Below are positions 1 to 8,244 of a DNA stretch of 64,000 nucleotides, in pieces (position 1 is the stretch's first letter; every line of letters starts with the position of its first letter). The translations under genes and the position numbers were made by a program. The stretch comes from JADGRA01 sp052143535 (lineage in GTDB: Bacteria; Myxococcota; Myxococcia; Myxococcales; Myxococcaceae). Location of the stretch: positions 124,001 through 188,000 of the forward strand of contig JBKQSS010000056.1 of NCBI GenBank assembly GCA_052143535.1, read 5' to 3'. Below the pieces are notes generated by a model. The model saw only the letters and a list, made by a program, of their open reading frames with translations. It ran no database searches and was not told the DNA's origin.

Positions 1-1
1 G

Positions 2-136
2 ATGGTTTTCATCACCGGCGGGGCCTTCACCGAAGCGGCCGTAAATTTCCTCGAGCGGGTGGCCATCCGCCGGATGGACAAGCCCTTCGACCCACGTGCC
101 CTTCAGGCGCTGGTTCGAGACCTGGTCGGCGACTAA
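2..136 (+). CDS. Response-regulator receiver domain, C-terminal fragment (probably of a hybrid histidine kinase)
   Basis: Only the last 44 residues lie in the window; the gene starts upstream of base 1. The fragment contains VFITGGAFTEAA followed by MDKPFDPRAL, which is the beta5-alpha5 end of a CheY-like receiver: the Lys of KPFD is the conserved lysine beside the phosphorylation pocket. The VFITGGAFT form is common in the C-terminal receivers of myxobacterial hybrid histidine kinases, hence the suggested parent protein, but a stand-alone receiver cannot be excluded. It ends 60 bases before carD on the same strand. Confidence 0.75.
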   Translation: MVFITGGAFTEAAVNFLERVAIRRMDKPFDPRALQALVRDLVGD

Positions 137-196
137 GCCCACCAATCGCTAGGCATGGCGGGGCCCGAGCCAATGGTGTAGGAAGCCGGCCCCGGG

Positions 197-1060
197 ATGT
201 CCGACCTAGCGCCGCCCCTCAAGCTCGCCGTGGGCGATCGCGTGGTCTACCCCAACCAGGGTGTCTGCCGCGTCAGCAGCGTCGAGGTGAAGGAAGTGGC
301 CGGCCAGCGGCTGACCTTCGTCACCTTGCGCCGCGAAGAGGACGGCGCGGTGGTGATGGTGCCCGAGGCCAAGGTGCAGGCCATCGGGGTGCGCAAGGTG
401 GCCGGCCGTCCAGAAGTCGAGCAGGTGGTGGCCTTCCTTCGCTCCGACAGTGACCGGGCCACCCTCGACTGGAAGCAGCGCGCGCGCACCAATGTCGAGC
501 GGATGAGCCAAGGGGGGGTGCTTGGCCTGGCGGAGGTGGTGAAGGGCCTGGCGGTGCTGAGCGAGCTGCGTCCTTTGCCCACCAAAGAGCGCGAGCTTTA
601 CGACAGCGCACGACACCTCTTGGTGGCCGAGCTCGCCGCCGCGCTTGACATCCCGCCCTGTGACGCCGAGGACACCTTCGACTTGGTGCTGTTTCCGCCT
701 GGTCGCGAGCGCCCCAAGCGCACGGTGGAAGAGTTCGCCCGACCGCCGGAGGAGGCGGACCTCGAGGCGCTGGGCGACGAGATGCTCGATTTGGAGGCGG
801 ACCTCGAGCTCGCTCCGGAAGAGGCAGCGGCTGAGGCCGAACCCGAGGTCACCGAGGAGGAGGCCGAAGCCGCCCCGCCCCCTTCGGCACCCAGGGGCAA
901 AGCCAAGCCCAAGCCGGCCAAGCCGAAGGTTGCGGCCAAGGGCAAACCCGCGGCGGCCAAACCCAAGACCGGCAAGCCGAAGGCTGCGGCCAAAGCGGCC
1001 AAGAGTCGGCCGGCGGCCAAGCCGAAGAAGCCGAGCGCGAAGGGAGGGAAGAAGCGGTGA
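197..1060 (+). CDS. carD: CarD-type global transcription regulator with histone H1-like tail
   Basis: CarD is a myxobacterial global regulator needed in M. xanthus for light-induced carotenogenesis and starvation responses; its N-terminal CarD/CdnL/TRCF module binds RNA polymerase beta and the CarG partner. Here residues about 8-165 are that module, opening with LAVGDRVVYPNQGVCRV. Residues about 185-230 are very acidic (Glu-rich), and about 235-287 are Lys/Ala/Pro-rich with repeated AKPK/KPKA units. There are no RGRP AT-hooks as in M. xanthus CarD; the tail resembles the histone H1-like tail known from the Anaeromyxobacter protein. Length, 287 aa, is slightly under the M. xanthus protein. The ATG follows GGAAG at about 12 bases. 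The gene overlaps carG by four bases (GTGA). Confidence 0.95.
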   Translation: MSDLAPPLKLAVGDRVVYPNQGVCRVSSVEVKEVAGQRLTFVTLRREEDGAVVMVPEAKVQAIGVRKVAGRPEVEQVVAFLRSDSDRATLDWKQRARTNVERMSQGGVLGLAEVVKGLAVLSELRPLPTKERELYDSARHLLVAELAAALDIPPCDAEDTFDLVLFPPGRERPKRTVEEFARPPEEADLEALGDEMLDLEADLELAPEEAAAEAEPEVTEEEAEAAPPPSAPRGKAKPKPAKPKVAAKGKPAAAKPKTGKPKAAAKAAKSRPAAKPKKPSAKGGKKR

Positions 1061-1569
1061 TTCGCCTCGTCACCCTCGACCCGCATGACCCGGTGGCCGT
1101 CCAACGGCTGTGCCGGCTGCTCTTCCAGGCCTTCGGCGTCGGCTGCGACAGCGCCGGAGACATGCCGCTGCCGGCCGGAATGACCGCGCCCTTCGACGCC
1201 CAGGCGCTGGTCCGCGCCGCGCCTGCTCCCAGAGTCTACGCCGACGACCGGTTGCTCTACCTCACCGCCCGGCCGCTGAAGGAACGCACCCTCATCTCCG
1301 GAACTGCGCCGACGCAAGGCTTCGCGGAGTATGGGGGCCAGCGCGCGCTCATCACCACCGCCGGGGTGAAGGACCTCGAGGCCTCCTTGAAGCTCGTCGC
1401 CCGCCACGCGATGCACCAGCTTGGCCACTGCTGGGACTTGCACCACTGCCTCGACCCCCGATGCGCCATGTACCCGCCGTGGACTCCGTCCTTCGCCGCC
1501 GGGGACGCCACGTTCGACACTTTCTGCCGCGAGAAGAGCGAGCAGAAAATCCGCCTTGCCAAGTCCTGA
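1057..1569 (+). CDS. carG: CarG, zinc-binding archaemetzincin-like partner of CarD
   Basis: CarG binds CarD and two zinc ions and is required wherever CarD acts; it is not itself a DNA-binding protein or a protease. The 170-residue product carries HQLGHCWDLHHC then CLDPRCAM, which aligns with the archaemetzincin pattern HExxHxxGxxHC(x4)CxM, but the catalytic Glu is Gln and the Gly is Asp. That Gln replacement is the recognised feature of CarG and fits loss of peptidase activity with retention of metal binding. A further Cys lies near the C-terminus (DTFCREK). The GTG start overlaps the carD stop, so the two are translationally coupled. Confidence 0.93.
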   Translation: MIRLVTLDPHDPVAVQRLCRLLFQAFGVGCDSAGDMPLPAGMTAPFDAQALVRAAPAPRVYADDRLLYLTARPLKERTLISGTAPTQGFAEYGGQRALITTAGVKDLEASLKLVARHAMHQLGHCWDLHHCLDPRCAMYPPWTPSFAAGDATFDTFCREKSEQKIRLAKS

Positions 1570-2491
1570 GACGCCGGCCGCCCGCCTGGCCGCCGCCGAG
1601 GGCGCGGGCTTTCTCTTGGTGGCGGTGCTGGCGCTGGCCTTTCAGGCGTGGTTGCCGACTGTCTTGCCCAAGGACAGCGACGAGCAGGCCGTGGCCGACG
1701 TCCTGGCCAAGGAGGCCCAACCGGGCGACGTGGTGCTTCTGCACCCCTGGTGGACGGACCGCGCGCGCCTCTTCTTGCCAGCAAGCCTGCCGCTCACCGG
1801 CTACCTGGGAGACGAGGGCGACGCGCTGCTCGAGCACCCACGCATCTGGGTGCTGTCGCAACCGGCGCTCCCCAACACCCAGCAGGCCGCCTTCGCCGCC
1901 GGCTTTCTCCCCGGCCGCACCCCCCTCGGGCCCGAGCGCCACTTCGGCCCGCTCGTCTTGAGGCTGTACCGGAATGGACGGGCCCGCTCGGTGCGCTTCT
2001 CGGCGGCCGAGGCGCTGACCACCGCTTCGGCGGCAGTGGAGCTACCGGGCGCTGGACGCTCGGTGTGCACCCTGGAGGGCAGCGCGTTTCGCTGCCCCGG
2101 TGGGGCGCGCATCGAGGCCAGCCTGCACGAGGTGCGCTACCAGCCCGTCCGCTGCCTGTTGGTGGTGCCTCCAGGCGGCCCCGGCGCGGTGGAGCTCACC
2201 TTCGAGGGAGTCCCGCCCGCGGCGGACTTGCGGCTGGAGGCGGGCATCGTCTGGGAACACGCCTGGAAGCATGGAAACCAGCTGACACCGCTGCAGGCCG
2301 AACTGGCCGACGCCGACACGGGCGCCAGCTTGGCCAAGGTGACGGTGCCGCCCGGCACCGAGGGCTTTGTCGCCGCCGACGCCTCGGGCGGCGCTCGCCG
2401 CTTGCGGCTGCGCGTCCAGTCCGACAATGCCCACGAGCGGGAGGCCTGCGTTGTGCTTCGGGCCCTCGCCCCGGAAGGGACGGCCCGGTGA
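1556..2491 (+). CDS. Membrane-anchored periplasmic protein coupled to the GT39 transferase
   Basis: About 311 residues with one N-terminal hydrophobic segment (GAGFLLVAVLALAFQAWL) and a large soluble remainder, so probably anchored in the inner membrane and facing the periplasm. The segment QPGDVVLLHPWWTDRARLFLP resembles the soluble part of some GT-C transferases, and a beta-rich C-terminal half follows. I recognise no catalytic motif. The start is uncertain: TTG at 1556 overlaps carG by 14 bases and keeps the whole hydrophobic segment; a GTG at 1619 would cut into it. The reading frame is open further 5' but there it lies inside carG. The stop overlaps the next start by four bases (GTGA), so it probably works with that glycosyltransferase. 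Confidence 0.65.
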   Translation: MPSPETPAARLAAAEGAGFLLVAVLALAFQAWLPTVLPKDSDEQAVADVLAKEAQPGDVVLLHPWWTDRARLFLPASLPLTGYLGDEGDALLEHPRIWVLSQPALPNTQQAAFAAGFLPGRTPLGPERHFGPLVLRLYRNGRARSVRFSAAEALTTASAAVELPGAGRSVCTLEGSAFRCPGGARIEASLHEVRYQPVRCLLVVPPGGPGAVELTFEGVPPAADLRLEAGIVWEHAWKHGNQLTPLQAELADADTGASLAKVTVPPGTEGFVAADASGGARRLRLRVQSDNAHEREACVVLRALAPEGTAR

Positions 2492-4314
2492 GCCGGGCCC
2501 CCCAGAAGACGGACCGGCGCATTGCTTGGGCGCTGTTTCTCTTCAGTTTTGCCCTTCTGTGGGCCACCGAGGCTGCGGTGGGCTTCGTCCGCGACGAGAC
2601 GGTGTACTTCGCCGCCGGGGAACAGGCGGTGCGCTGGCTGCACTACCTGCTTCTGGCACCGGGCCGGGCGGTGTCGGACGCCATCACCACCCAAGCCTTT
2701 GACTTCAACCACGAGCACCCGGTGGGCATGAAGGTGCTGTTCGGCCTCTCCTTCCAGCTGTTTCACGAGAAGTTGGGGCTGGTACGGCCGGCTGCCGGCT
2801 TTCGACTTCCAGCCTTCGCCCTGGCGGCCTGCATTCCTGCCGTTCTGCACGCCTGGGGCAGCGTGCTGTACGGCCGCCGGGCCGGACTGTTCGCCGCCTT
2901 GTGCTTCTTCGCCGTCCCCCGCCAATTCTTCCACGCCCACCTGGCCTGCTTCGACATGCCGGTGGCAGCGCTGTGGCTACTGGTGGTGTACGCCTTCTGG
3001 CGCGCCGAGACGGACGGGTGGTGGTGGCTGTGGACGGCCCTGTTGTGGGGCGCCGCGCTGGCCACCAAGCACAACGCGCTGTTTCTGCCGCCGGTGCTGC
3101 TGCCCTTCGTCGTGTCGCGCGCTCTCGTCGCCAGCCGGGGAAAGCCAGCCGCCCGGGAGTTGCTGCAGAAGGCGCTCTTCGTGCTGTGCGCGGCCGCCGC
3201 GCTGCTCGCTTTCCTGGTGCTGGTGCTAACCCCGGCGGGCTTTCTTCAAAGCTTTAACCTCCTCAGCCCGGCCACCGCGGTGGTGGCACTCCTTCTGGCA
3301 GCCGTGGTGAGTCTCGGCGTCCGCCTCCGCCAGACGGACGCAGCCACCTTTCGGGCGGTGGCGCCCCTCGGCGCCATGGCCCTGTTGGGGCCGGCCATCC
3401 TCTATGTCGTCTGGCCATGGCTTTGGTACCACCCGGTGGACCGCTTCGCCGCCTACCTCGCCTTTCACGCCACCCACGTGCATTACGCCTGGACGTACCT
3501 CGGCACGGTGCTGCGCGAGCCACCCTTTCCCCTCACCTACGTGGTGGTGGTGACGGCCCTCACCCTACCCGTCTCCATCCTCGCGCCAATGGGCATCGGA
3601 CTGCTGTCCCTCGGGCTACGGGCTGTGGCGGCGCTGCGGGACCCCTGGCGGCGGCGCGTCAGCGTGGCGGCGAGCGCCTCGGAGGTGCTGGTGGGGCTCA
3701 ACGCGCTCGCCTCCATCGTCCTCATCTCCTTTCCGGACGTGCCCCATTTTGGGGGCGTCAAGCATTGGCTGCCCTCCATGCCCTTCTTGGCCCTGTTGGC
3801 CGGACGCCAAGTGCAACTGGCAGGCGACGCCCTGGGCAGCTGGTTGGGCCAGAGGCTAAGGCGGCTGTCCCCCGCTGCGGTGACGCCCATTCTCGGAGGC
3901 CTTTTGCTGCTTCCAGCGGCGACGCTGACCGCCCACCTGCATCCGTACGGAACGAGTGCTTACGGAGAGTTGGCAGGAGGCGTCCCCGGCGCCGCCAGCT
4001 TGGGAATGCAGCGGCAGTACTGGAGCAACAACGTCACGGGTGTGCTGGGGTGGGTGAATGCGCACGCCCCGCAACGGGCCCGCGTCTGGCTGCACGAGGT
4101 GGTGAGCTTCCGGGACTACCAGCGCAACGGCATGCTTCGCGCCGACTTACAGCCAGCCAACGGCCCGGCGGATGCGGACGTCGCCGTGGTGCAGTACCAT
4201 CAGGAGTTCCGCGAGCAGGAGGTGGCCGTCTGGCAAGCCTTCGGCACGACTCGCCCCGTGACGGGTCTCTACATCGACGAGACGCCACAGGTAGTCGTCT
4301 ACCTACGCCGTTGA
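2488..4314 (+). CDS. GT39-family (PMT/ArnT-like) polytopic membrane glycosyltransferase
   Basis: A 608-residue protein with roughly ten or more hydrophobic segments. Near the N-terminus it has the acidic motif RDETVYF in the first extracytoplasmic loop and further on FDFNHEHPVGMK, both typical of GT-C fold enzymes that use polyprenyl-phosphate sugars (Dol-P-Man:protein mannosyltransferase/ArnT class). Such enzymes transfer a sugar to lipid, glycan or protein on the periplasmic face. Acceptor and sugar cannot be read from the sequence. The GTG start at 2488 overlaps the upstream stop (GTGA). Hydrophobic N-terminus WALFLFSFALLWATEAAVGF begins about 12 residues in, which supports this start. Confidence 0.8.
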   Translation: MSRAPQKTDRRIAWALFLFSFALLWATEAAVGFVRDETVYFAAGEQAVRWLHYLLLAPGRAVSDAITTQAFDFNHEHPVGMKVLFGLSFQLFHEKLGLVRPAAGFRLPAFALAACIPAVLHAWGSVLYGRRAGLFAALCFFAVPRQFFHAHLACFDMPVAALWLLVVYAFWRAETDGWWWLWTALLWGAALATKHNALFLPPVLLPFVVSRALVASRGKPAARELLQKALFVLCAAAALLAFLVLVLTPAGFLQSFNLLSPATAVVALLLAAVVSLGVRLRQTDAATFRAVAPLGAMALLGPAILYVVWPWLWYHPVDRFAAYLAFHATHVHYAWTYLGTVLREPPFPLTYVVVVTALTLPVSILAPMGIGLLSLGLRAVAALRDPWRRRVSVAASASEVLVGLNALASIVLISFPDVPHFGGVKHWLPSMPFLALLAGRQVQLAGDALGSWLGQRLRRLSPAAVTPILGGLLLLPAATLTAHLHPYGTSAYGELAGGVPGAASLGMQRQYWSNNVTGVLGWVNAHAPQRARVWLHEVVSFRDYQRNGMLRADLQPANGPADADVAVVQYHQEFREQEVAVWQAFGTTRPVTGLYIDETPQVVVYLRR

Positions 4315-4361
4315 CATCCCGCCCGACACTCTGAGCCGCACAACAGTCAGGGGAGAACCCC

Positions 4362-4877
4362 ATGTCGAGACCCCGGGTGGTGCTTTTCTGCGTGGGAGCC
4401 GTCTTGGGCGCCTGCAACAAGCCCGGGTCGCTGCCCCCAGCGCACCGCATGGAAATCCGCACCGTGACGGGCAACACCGTCCAATTCATCCCGGCGCCCG
4501 ACCAATTGCCCTACTGCCTCATCTACACCCAGTCGGACAAGGGTGTGACGCGGCAGATGACGATGACCCAGAGCAACCAGTCCGTGCCCTGCCCTTCCGG
4601 CGAGCCCGTTCTCCAGCGCCGCTTCCGCATCCCCGCCGACGAGGGGCACGTCCGCGTCCGCATCCTTTTCTCCGACCAGCGTCTTCAGGCGGCGGGAGTC
4701 ACCCAGCAGGTCGTGGAAATGGTGAAGCCGGCGTTCGACCCGAATGACCTCCGCGTCCCGGGGCATGTGCTTTTGGAGACGCTGGACTTCGTCCCCATCG
4801 AGGAGCTCCCTCCGGTGGTGGGTGAAGTGGTTAAGGCCCCGTCCTCGGACGCGGGCGGATTGACCGCCCCTCGCTAA
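4362..4877 (+). CDS. Putative lipoprotein of unknown function
   Basis: 171 residues with a lipoprotein signal: a short basic start, hydrophobic VVLFCVGAVLGAC, and Cys18 as the lipidated residue. Asn at +2 rather than Asp suggests the outer membrane under E. coli rules, though myxobacterial sorting rules differ. The mature part has no motif I recognise; it contains two further Cys residues (PYCLIY and VPCPSG), possibly a disulfide. AGGGGAG lies 7 bases before the ATG, a strong ribosome-binding site. It stands 47 bases after the glycosyltransferase and may be co-transcribed. Confidence 0.75.
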   Translation: MSRPRVVLFCVGAVLGACNKPGSLPPAHRMEIRTVTGNTVQFIPAPDQLPYCLIYTQSDKGVTRQMTMTQSNQSVPCPSGEPVLQRRFRIPADEGHVRVRILFSDQRLQAAGVTQQVVEMVKPAFDPNDLRVPGHVLLETLDFVPIEELPPVVGEVVKAPSSDAGGLTAPR

Positions 4878-4903
4878 AGGGAGTCCCCTTGGAGGGGGCC
4901 GCC

Positions 4904-6391
4904 TCAAAGAGCGGGAAGGCGGGTCCACACCGTCTTCGAGGCAAGGTAGTTGTCCAGGGCGTGGTGGGAGAGGTCCCTTCCCCAGCCGGACTCCTTGACG
5001 CCGCCGAAAGGAGCCGCGTCGTCGAATTCATTAAAGCAGTTAATCCACACCACTCCGCTTTGCAGCTGCCGCGCGAGGGCATGGGCAAGGGCCACGTCCT
5101 TCGTCCAGAGACTGGCCCCCAGGCCATAGCGCGTTGAGTTCGCCACTCGGACCGCCTCGGCCGCGTCGGCCACCCTGAGGCAGGCCAGCACTGGACCGAA
5201 AATTTCCTCCTGTGCAATGCGCATCCCTGGCCGGACGTCGGCGAAGACGGTGGGCTGGACGAAATTCCCGCGCGCCTTCTGCCCCTCCGTGTCCCGCCCC
5301 CCTCCGGCGAGGAGCCGGGCGCCCTCCGCCTTCCCCGAGGCGACGTAGCCGAGGATGGTGTCCAGCTGCCGGGCAGAAATTTGCGCCCCCATCTCGGTCT
5401 TCGGGTCGAGCGGGTCTCCCAGACGCAAGCCCCTGGCCCGCTCGGCCAACACCTCGACGAAGGCCTGATAGGCCTCGGCCTGCACCAGCACCCGAGAGCC
5501 GGCGCTGCACACCTCGCCCTTGCAGCCAAAAATTCCCCAGAAGCAAGCGTCCGCGGCCGCCTTCAAGTCCGCGTCGGCGAGCACGATTTGCGCGCTCTTT
5601 CCGCCGAGCTCCAACGAGAGCCGCTTGAGGTTGGTGTCCGCCGAGGCCTGCAGCAGACGCCGGGCGGTGCGCAGGGAGCCGGTGAAGGCCACCTGGTCCA
5701 CGCCCGGGTGGCGCGCCAGCGCCTCGCCCGCGGGCTCCCCCTCGCCGGGGAGGACGTTGAGGACACCGTCAGGCAAGCCCACCTCGCGGGCCAGCTCGCC
5801 GAGCTTCATCGCCGTGTAGGGCGTCAGCTCCGAGGGCTTGAGCACCACCGTGCAGCCAGCGGCCAGCGCCGGCCCCAGCTTCCAGCAGGCGAGGCTGGTG
5901 GGGTAATTCCACGGGACGATGGCGGCGACGACGCCCACCGGCTCGCGCACGACGTAGGTGAGGAAGGGCCCATCCACCGGCACCACCTCGCCGAGAAGCT
6001 TGTTGGCCCATTCGGCTGCGTAGGCAAGCGTCGCCGCGCCGGGCGCCACATCGCCGCTCAACGCTTCCCGGAAAGTCTTCCCGTTGTTGAGCGATTCGAG
6101 GAGTGCGAATTCTTCGCGCCGCACCCACAGCGCGTCGGCCAAGAGGCGCAGCATTCGCCCCCGCTGGCTGCCATGCATTCTCGGCCAGGGGCCCTCGTCA
6201 AAGGCCAGCCGCGCAGCCCGCACCGCCGCCTCCACGTCGCGTGGGCCGGCAGCCGGCGCGTCGGGCAGCCGCTCGCCGGTGGCCGGGTTGGTCACCGACA
6301 GCCTTCCCCCCTCCACCGGGGGCACCGAGCGGCCACCCAAGAGGAGCTCAGGCACGGGCCAACGCGGTGTCATTGTGCGCGGGTCAGTCAC
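4904..6391 (-). CDS. NAD(P)-dependent aldehyde dehydrogenase (betaine-aldehyde dehydrogenase-like)
   Basis: A complete 495-residue class 3-type aldehyde dehydrogenase, oxidising an aldehyde to the acid with NAD(P)+. Visible motifs in order: the oxyanion Asn in IVPWNYP, the Rossmann segment with VLKPSE, FTGS, the general-base Glu in LELGGKS, the nucleophile Cys in GEVCSAGSR, and EEIFGPV near the C-terminus. It most resembles the betaine/gamma-aminobutyraldehyde dehydrogenase branch, but substrate is not decided by motifs. The GTG at 6391 was chosen because AAGGGAG sits 6 bases upstream; the ATG at 6373 has no such site, and the frame is open further 5' without start support. Confidence 0.92.
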   Translation of the reverse strand: MTDPRTMTPRWPVPELLLGGRSVPPVEGGRLSVTNPATGERLPDAPAAGPRDVEAAVRAARLAFDEGPWPRMHGSQRGRMLRLLADALWVRREEFALLESLNNGKTFREALSGDVAPGAATLAYAAEWANKLLGEVVPVDGPFLTYVVREPVGVVAAIVPWNYPTSLACWKLGPALAAGCTVVLKPSELTPYTAMKLGELAREVGLPDGVLNVLPGEGEPAGEALARHPGVDQVAFTGSLRTARRLLQASADTNLKRLSLELGGKSAQIVLADADLKAAADACFWGIFGCKGEVCSAGSRVLVQAEAYQAFVEVLAERARGLRLGDPLDPKTEMGAQISARQLDTILGYVASGKAEGARLLAGGGRDTEGQKARGNFVQPTVFADVRPGMRIAQEEIFGPVLACLRVADAAEAVRVANSTRYGLGASLWTKDVALAHALARQLQSGVVWINCFNEFDDAAPFGGVKESGWGRDLSHHALDNYLASKTVWTRLPAL

Positions 6392-6563
6392 GGGGGACTC
6401 CCTTCCTGGGGGGCTCCAGGGGTGGGGCAGAAGAGGCCAGAAGGGCCCAAGCTGCCGACTTTGGAATGGAACGCTGCACCAGCGGTGCGCGTCAAGACGG
6501 ACCTGCAGTACGTTGGGGCGCCCACACTTCCCCCGGCGGCGCTTCTTGCAAGCGCTTCTTGGG

Positions 6564-7340
6564 GTGAGCAGCTGGTCCACAACGGTGGCGAGGTGGCGGC
6601 GACAGGCCCGGTACTTCAGGGGCTACGTCCGCTTCGACAGGACTGGCAACCGCATCCGCCGTCGGACGGACTTCTCCCATTGCCCCCGCCCGGTGCTGCT
6701 GCTGTACGGGTTGCTGAGCACGCGCCGCAGCTGCGAGGTGCTGGAGCGCCGGCTCCGGCGAGACGGCTACGGGGTTTTCTCCATTGACCTCGGCGGGCTG
6801 GGGGGCGTCTTCAATACCCGCGGCATCGACGAGAGTGCGGAGCTGGTGCGCGACAAGGTGGAACGGCTCTACGCCCGCTACCCGCTCGGGCCGCTGAGCA
6901 TCATCGGCCACAGCAAGGGCGGCCTCATCGGCCGGTACTATGTCGAGAGGCTGGGCGGTGACGCGCGGGTGCGCACCCTGGTGACCCTCGGGACGCCCCA
7001 CCAGGGGACGCCGCAGGCCTACCTCGGCTGTGCGACGGTGGGCTGGTTCGCCCCGAGCGTCTGGCAGATGACGCCGCGCTCGGCCTTCCTCCGCCGCCTC
7101 AACCTTGGCCCCTGGCCTCCCGGCGTCCGCCTGGTGTCGGTGTATTCCCCGGCGGACGGCTGCACGCCGCTGGGCTCGGGGCGGCTCGCCCTGCACGGCC
7201 CGGAGCAAGGAGAAAACGTCGAGCTCCCCGGCCTCCGGCACCGGGACTTCCTCGTCGCGCGCTCGGCCTACCAGGTGGTGCAGCGCGCGCTGGCCCCGCG
7301 GCCGGACGCCGCGCGGGCCACTGTCGGGCGGGCCAGCTGA
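6564..7340 (+). CDS. Lipase/esterase-like alpha/beta hydrolase
   Basis: 258 residues. Core alpha/beta-hydrolase features: strand motif PVLLLYGLLSTRR, nucleophile elbow GHSKGGLIGRYY (Ser), LVTLGTPHQGT, a likely catalytic Asp in YSPADGCT, and a likely catalytic His in LRHRDF. The pattern is that of triacylglycerol lipase/PGAP1-like esterases. There is no signal peptide; the N-terminus WSTTVARWRRQARYFRG is basic. The GTG at 6564 is chosen because the frame upstream lies over the divergent aldehyde dehydrogenase's 5' region and the family usually begins near this point; a TTG at 6546 is possible. No strong Shine-Dalgarno site is visible. Confidence 0.8.
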   Translation: MSSWSTTVARWRRQARYFRGYVRFDRTGNRIRRRTDFSHCPRPVLLLYGLLSTRRSCEVLERRLRRDGYGVFSIDLGGLGGVFNTRGIDESAELVRDKVERLYARYPLGPLSIIGHSKGGLIGRYYVERLGGDARVRTLVTLGTPHQGTPQAYLGCATVGWFAPSVWQMTPRSAFLRRLNLGPWPPGVRLVSVYSPADGCTPLGSGRLALHGPEQGENVELPGLRHRDFLVARSAYQVVQRALAPRPDAARATVGRAS

Positions 7341-7358
7341 CGTCAGAGGGGGCGTCCT

Positions 7359-7661
7359 TCAGGCCGGCAACTTCGCCGACAGGACGTCCACCTGCTCGAT
7401 GACGGGTGCTTTGGCCAACAGCTCCGAGGCGCTGGCCATCAAGGCCGCCGCCAGCCGACCGGCCAGGTGGGCCTGGCGGCCGGCGTTGTTGGGGAAAGCG
7501 TCGAAGATGCCGAAGGTGGTGGGCCCCATCCGGAGGGCGAACCAGGCCACCGTGGCCGGCTCGGCCTGCACCAGGGGCAGTCCTGCTTCGAGCAACTTGG
7601 CGACGTCCGCCTCCTTGCCTGGCTTGGACTCAAGACGGACGAGCAGCGCGACAGACACCAT
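7359..7661 (-). CDS. Antibiotic biosynthesis monooxygenase (ABM) domain protein
   Basis: A 100-residue single-domain protein of the ABM/YgiN superfamily, small ferredoxin-like dimers that include quinol monooxygenases and haem-degrading enzymes. Diagnostic features are the N-terminal strand VSVALLVRLESKPGKEADV, then a conserved Trp/Phe core (VAWFALRMG, FGIFDAFPN) and a C-terminal strand. No cofactor-binding residues can be assigned. The ATG at 7661 has AAAGGAG 7 bases upstream. It is convergent with the lipase gene, 18 bases away. Confidence 0.85.
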   Translation of the reverse strand: MVSVALLVRLESKPGKEADVAKLLEAGLPLVQAEPATVAWFALRMGPTTFGIFDAFPNNAGRQAHLAGRLAAALMASASELLAKAPVIEQVDVLSAKLPA

Positions 7662-7812
7662 GGGCAGGCTCCTTTGAAGAGGGAGGGCAAAGGTAACGCT
7701 CAGCTTGGTTAGGGCGCATGAGGGTTGGACGCGAAAAACCCTCTCCGGCTCCTTTTGCGTCGGCTCGGGGCTGGCGCCCTCCCCGGGCGGCATGCTCGGC
7801 TCCTCTCTGCCC

Positions 7813-8244
7813 ATGTCCAACCGGTGGGAGCGCCTTCTCGAGCAGAAGCCCATTCCGCTTCTGGAGCACCTCCTCGACGAGGTGGCACGGCTGCTCAAGG
7901 ACGAGCTTCAAGCCTGGCCGCTCAGCGTCCAGGAGCTCGACTTGGCCACTGGCCGCGGCTTCGCCGAGCTGCTCAGCGTGGGCAGCGCACGGCCGGCCGA
8001 GGCCCTCTTTCAAGAGGCGCTTCGGCTAGCGGGCTGGGACTTGGAGCGCGGAACTGACGCCGTGGATGACTACTTCCGGAACCGCCGCTACCTGAAGGCC
8101 GGCCTGGCTGAGGCGGACCGCCCGGCCCTGCTGTTCGTCAGCCGGTGGCTGGTGGAACAGCTGCTCAGTCTCGGGGAGGCCACATCCGGGCGGGTACGGC
8201 GCAAGGAGATGGTGGCTGTGCTGGAGCGGCTCACCCGCGCCTAG
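7813..8244 (+). CDS. Conserved hypothetical helical protein
   Basis: About 143 residues, predicted largely alpha-helical, with no signal peptide, membrane segment or cysteine. It is rich in Leu, Glu and Arg (LLDEVARLLKDELQAWPLS, VSRWLVEQLLSLGE). I do not recognise a family. The start is uncertain: ATG 7813 gives the compact protein; ATG 7792 and a GTG at 7705 are in frame but add low-quality Gly/Ser/Pro sequence. The stop shares the bases CTAG with the stop of the convergent aldehyde dehydrogenase. Confidence 0.6.
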   Translation: MSNRWERLLEQKPIPLLEHLLDEVARLLKDELQAWPLSVQELDLATGRGFAELLSVGSARPAEALFQEALRLAGWDLERGTDAVDDYFRNRRYLKAGLAEADRPALLFVSRWLVEQLLSLGEATSGRVRRKEMVAVLERLTRA

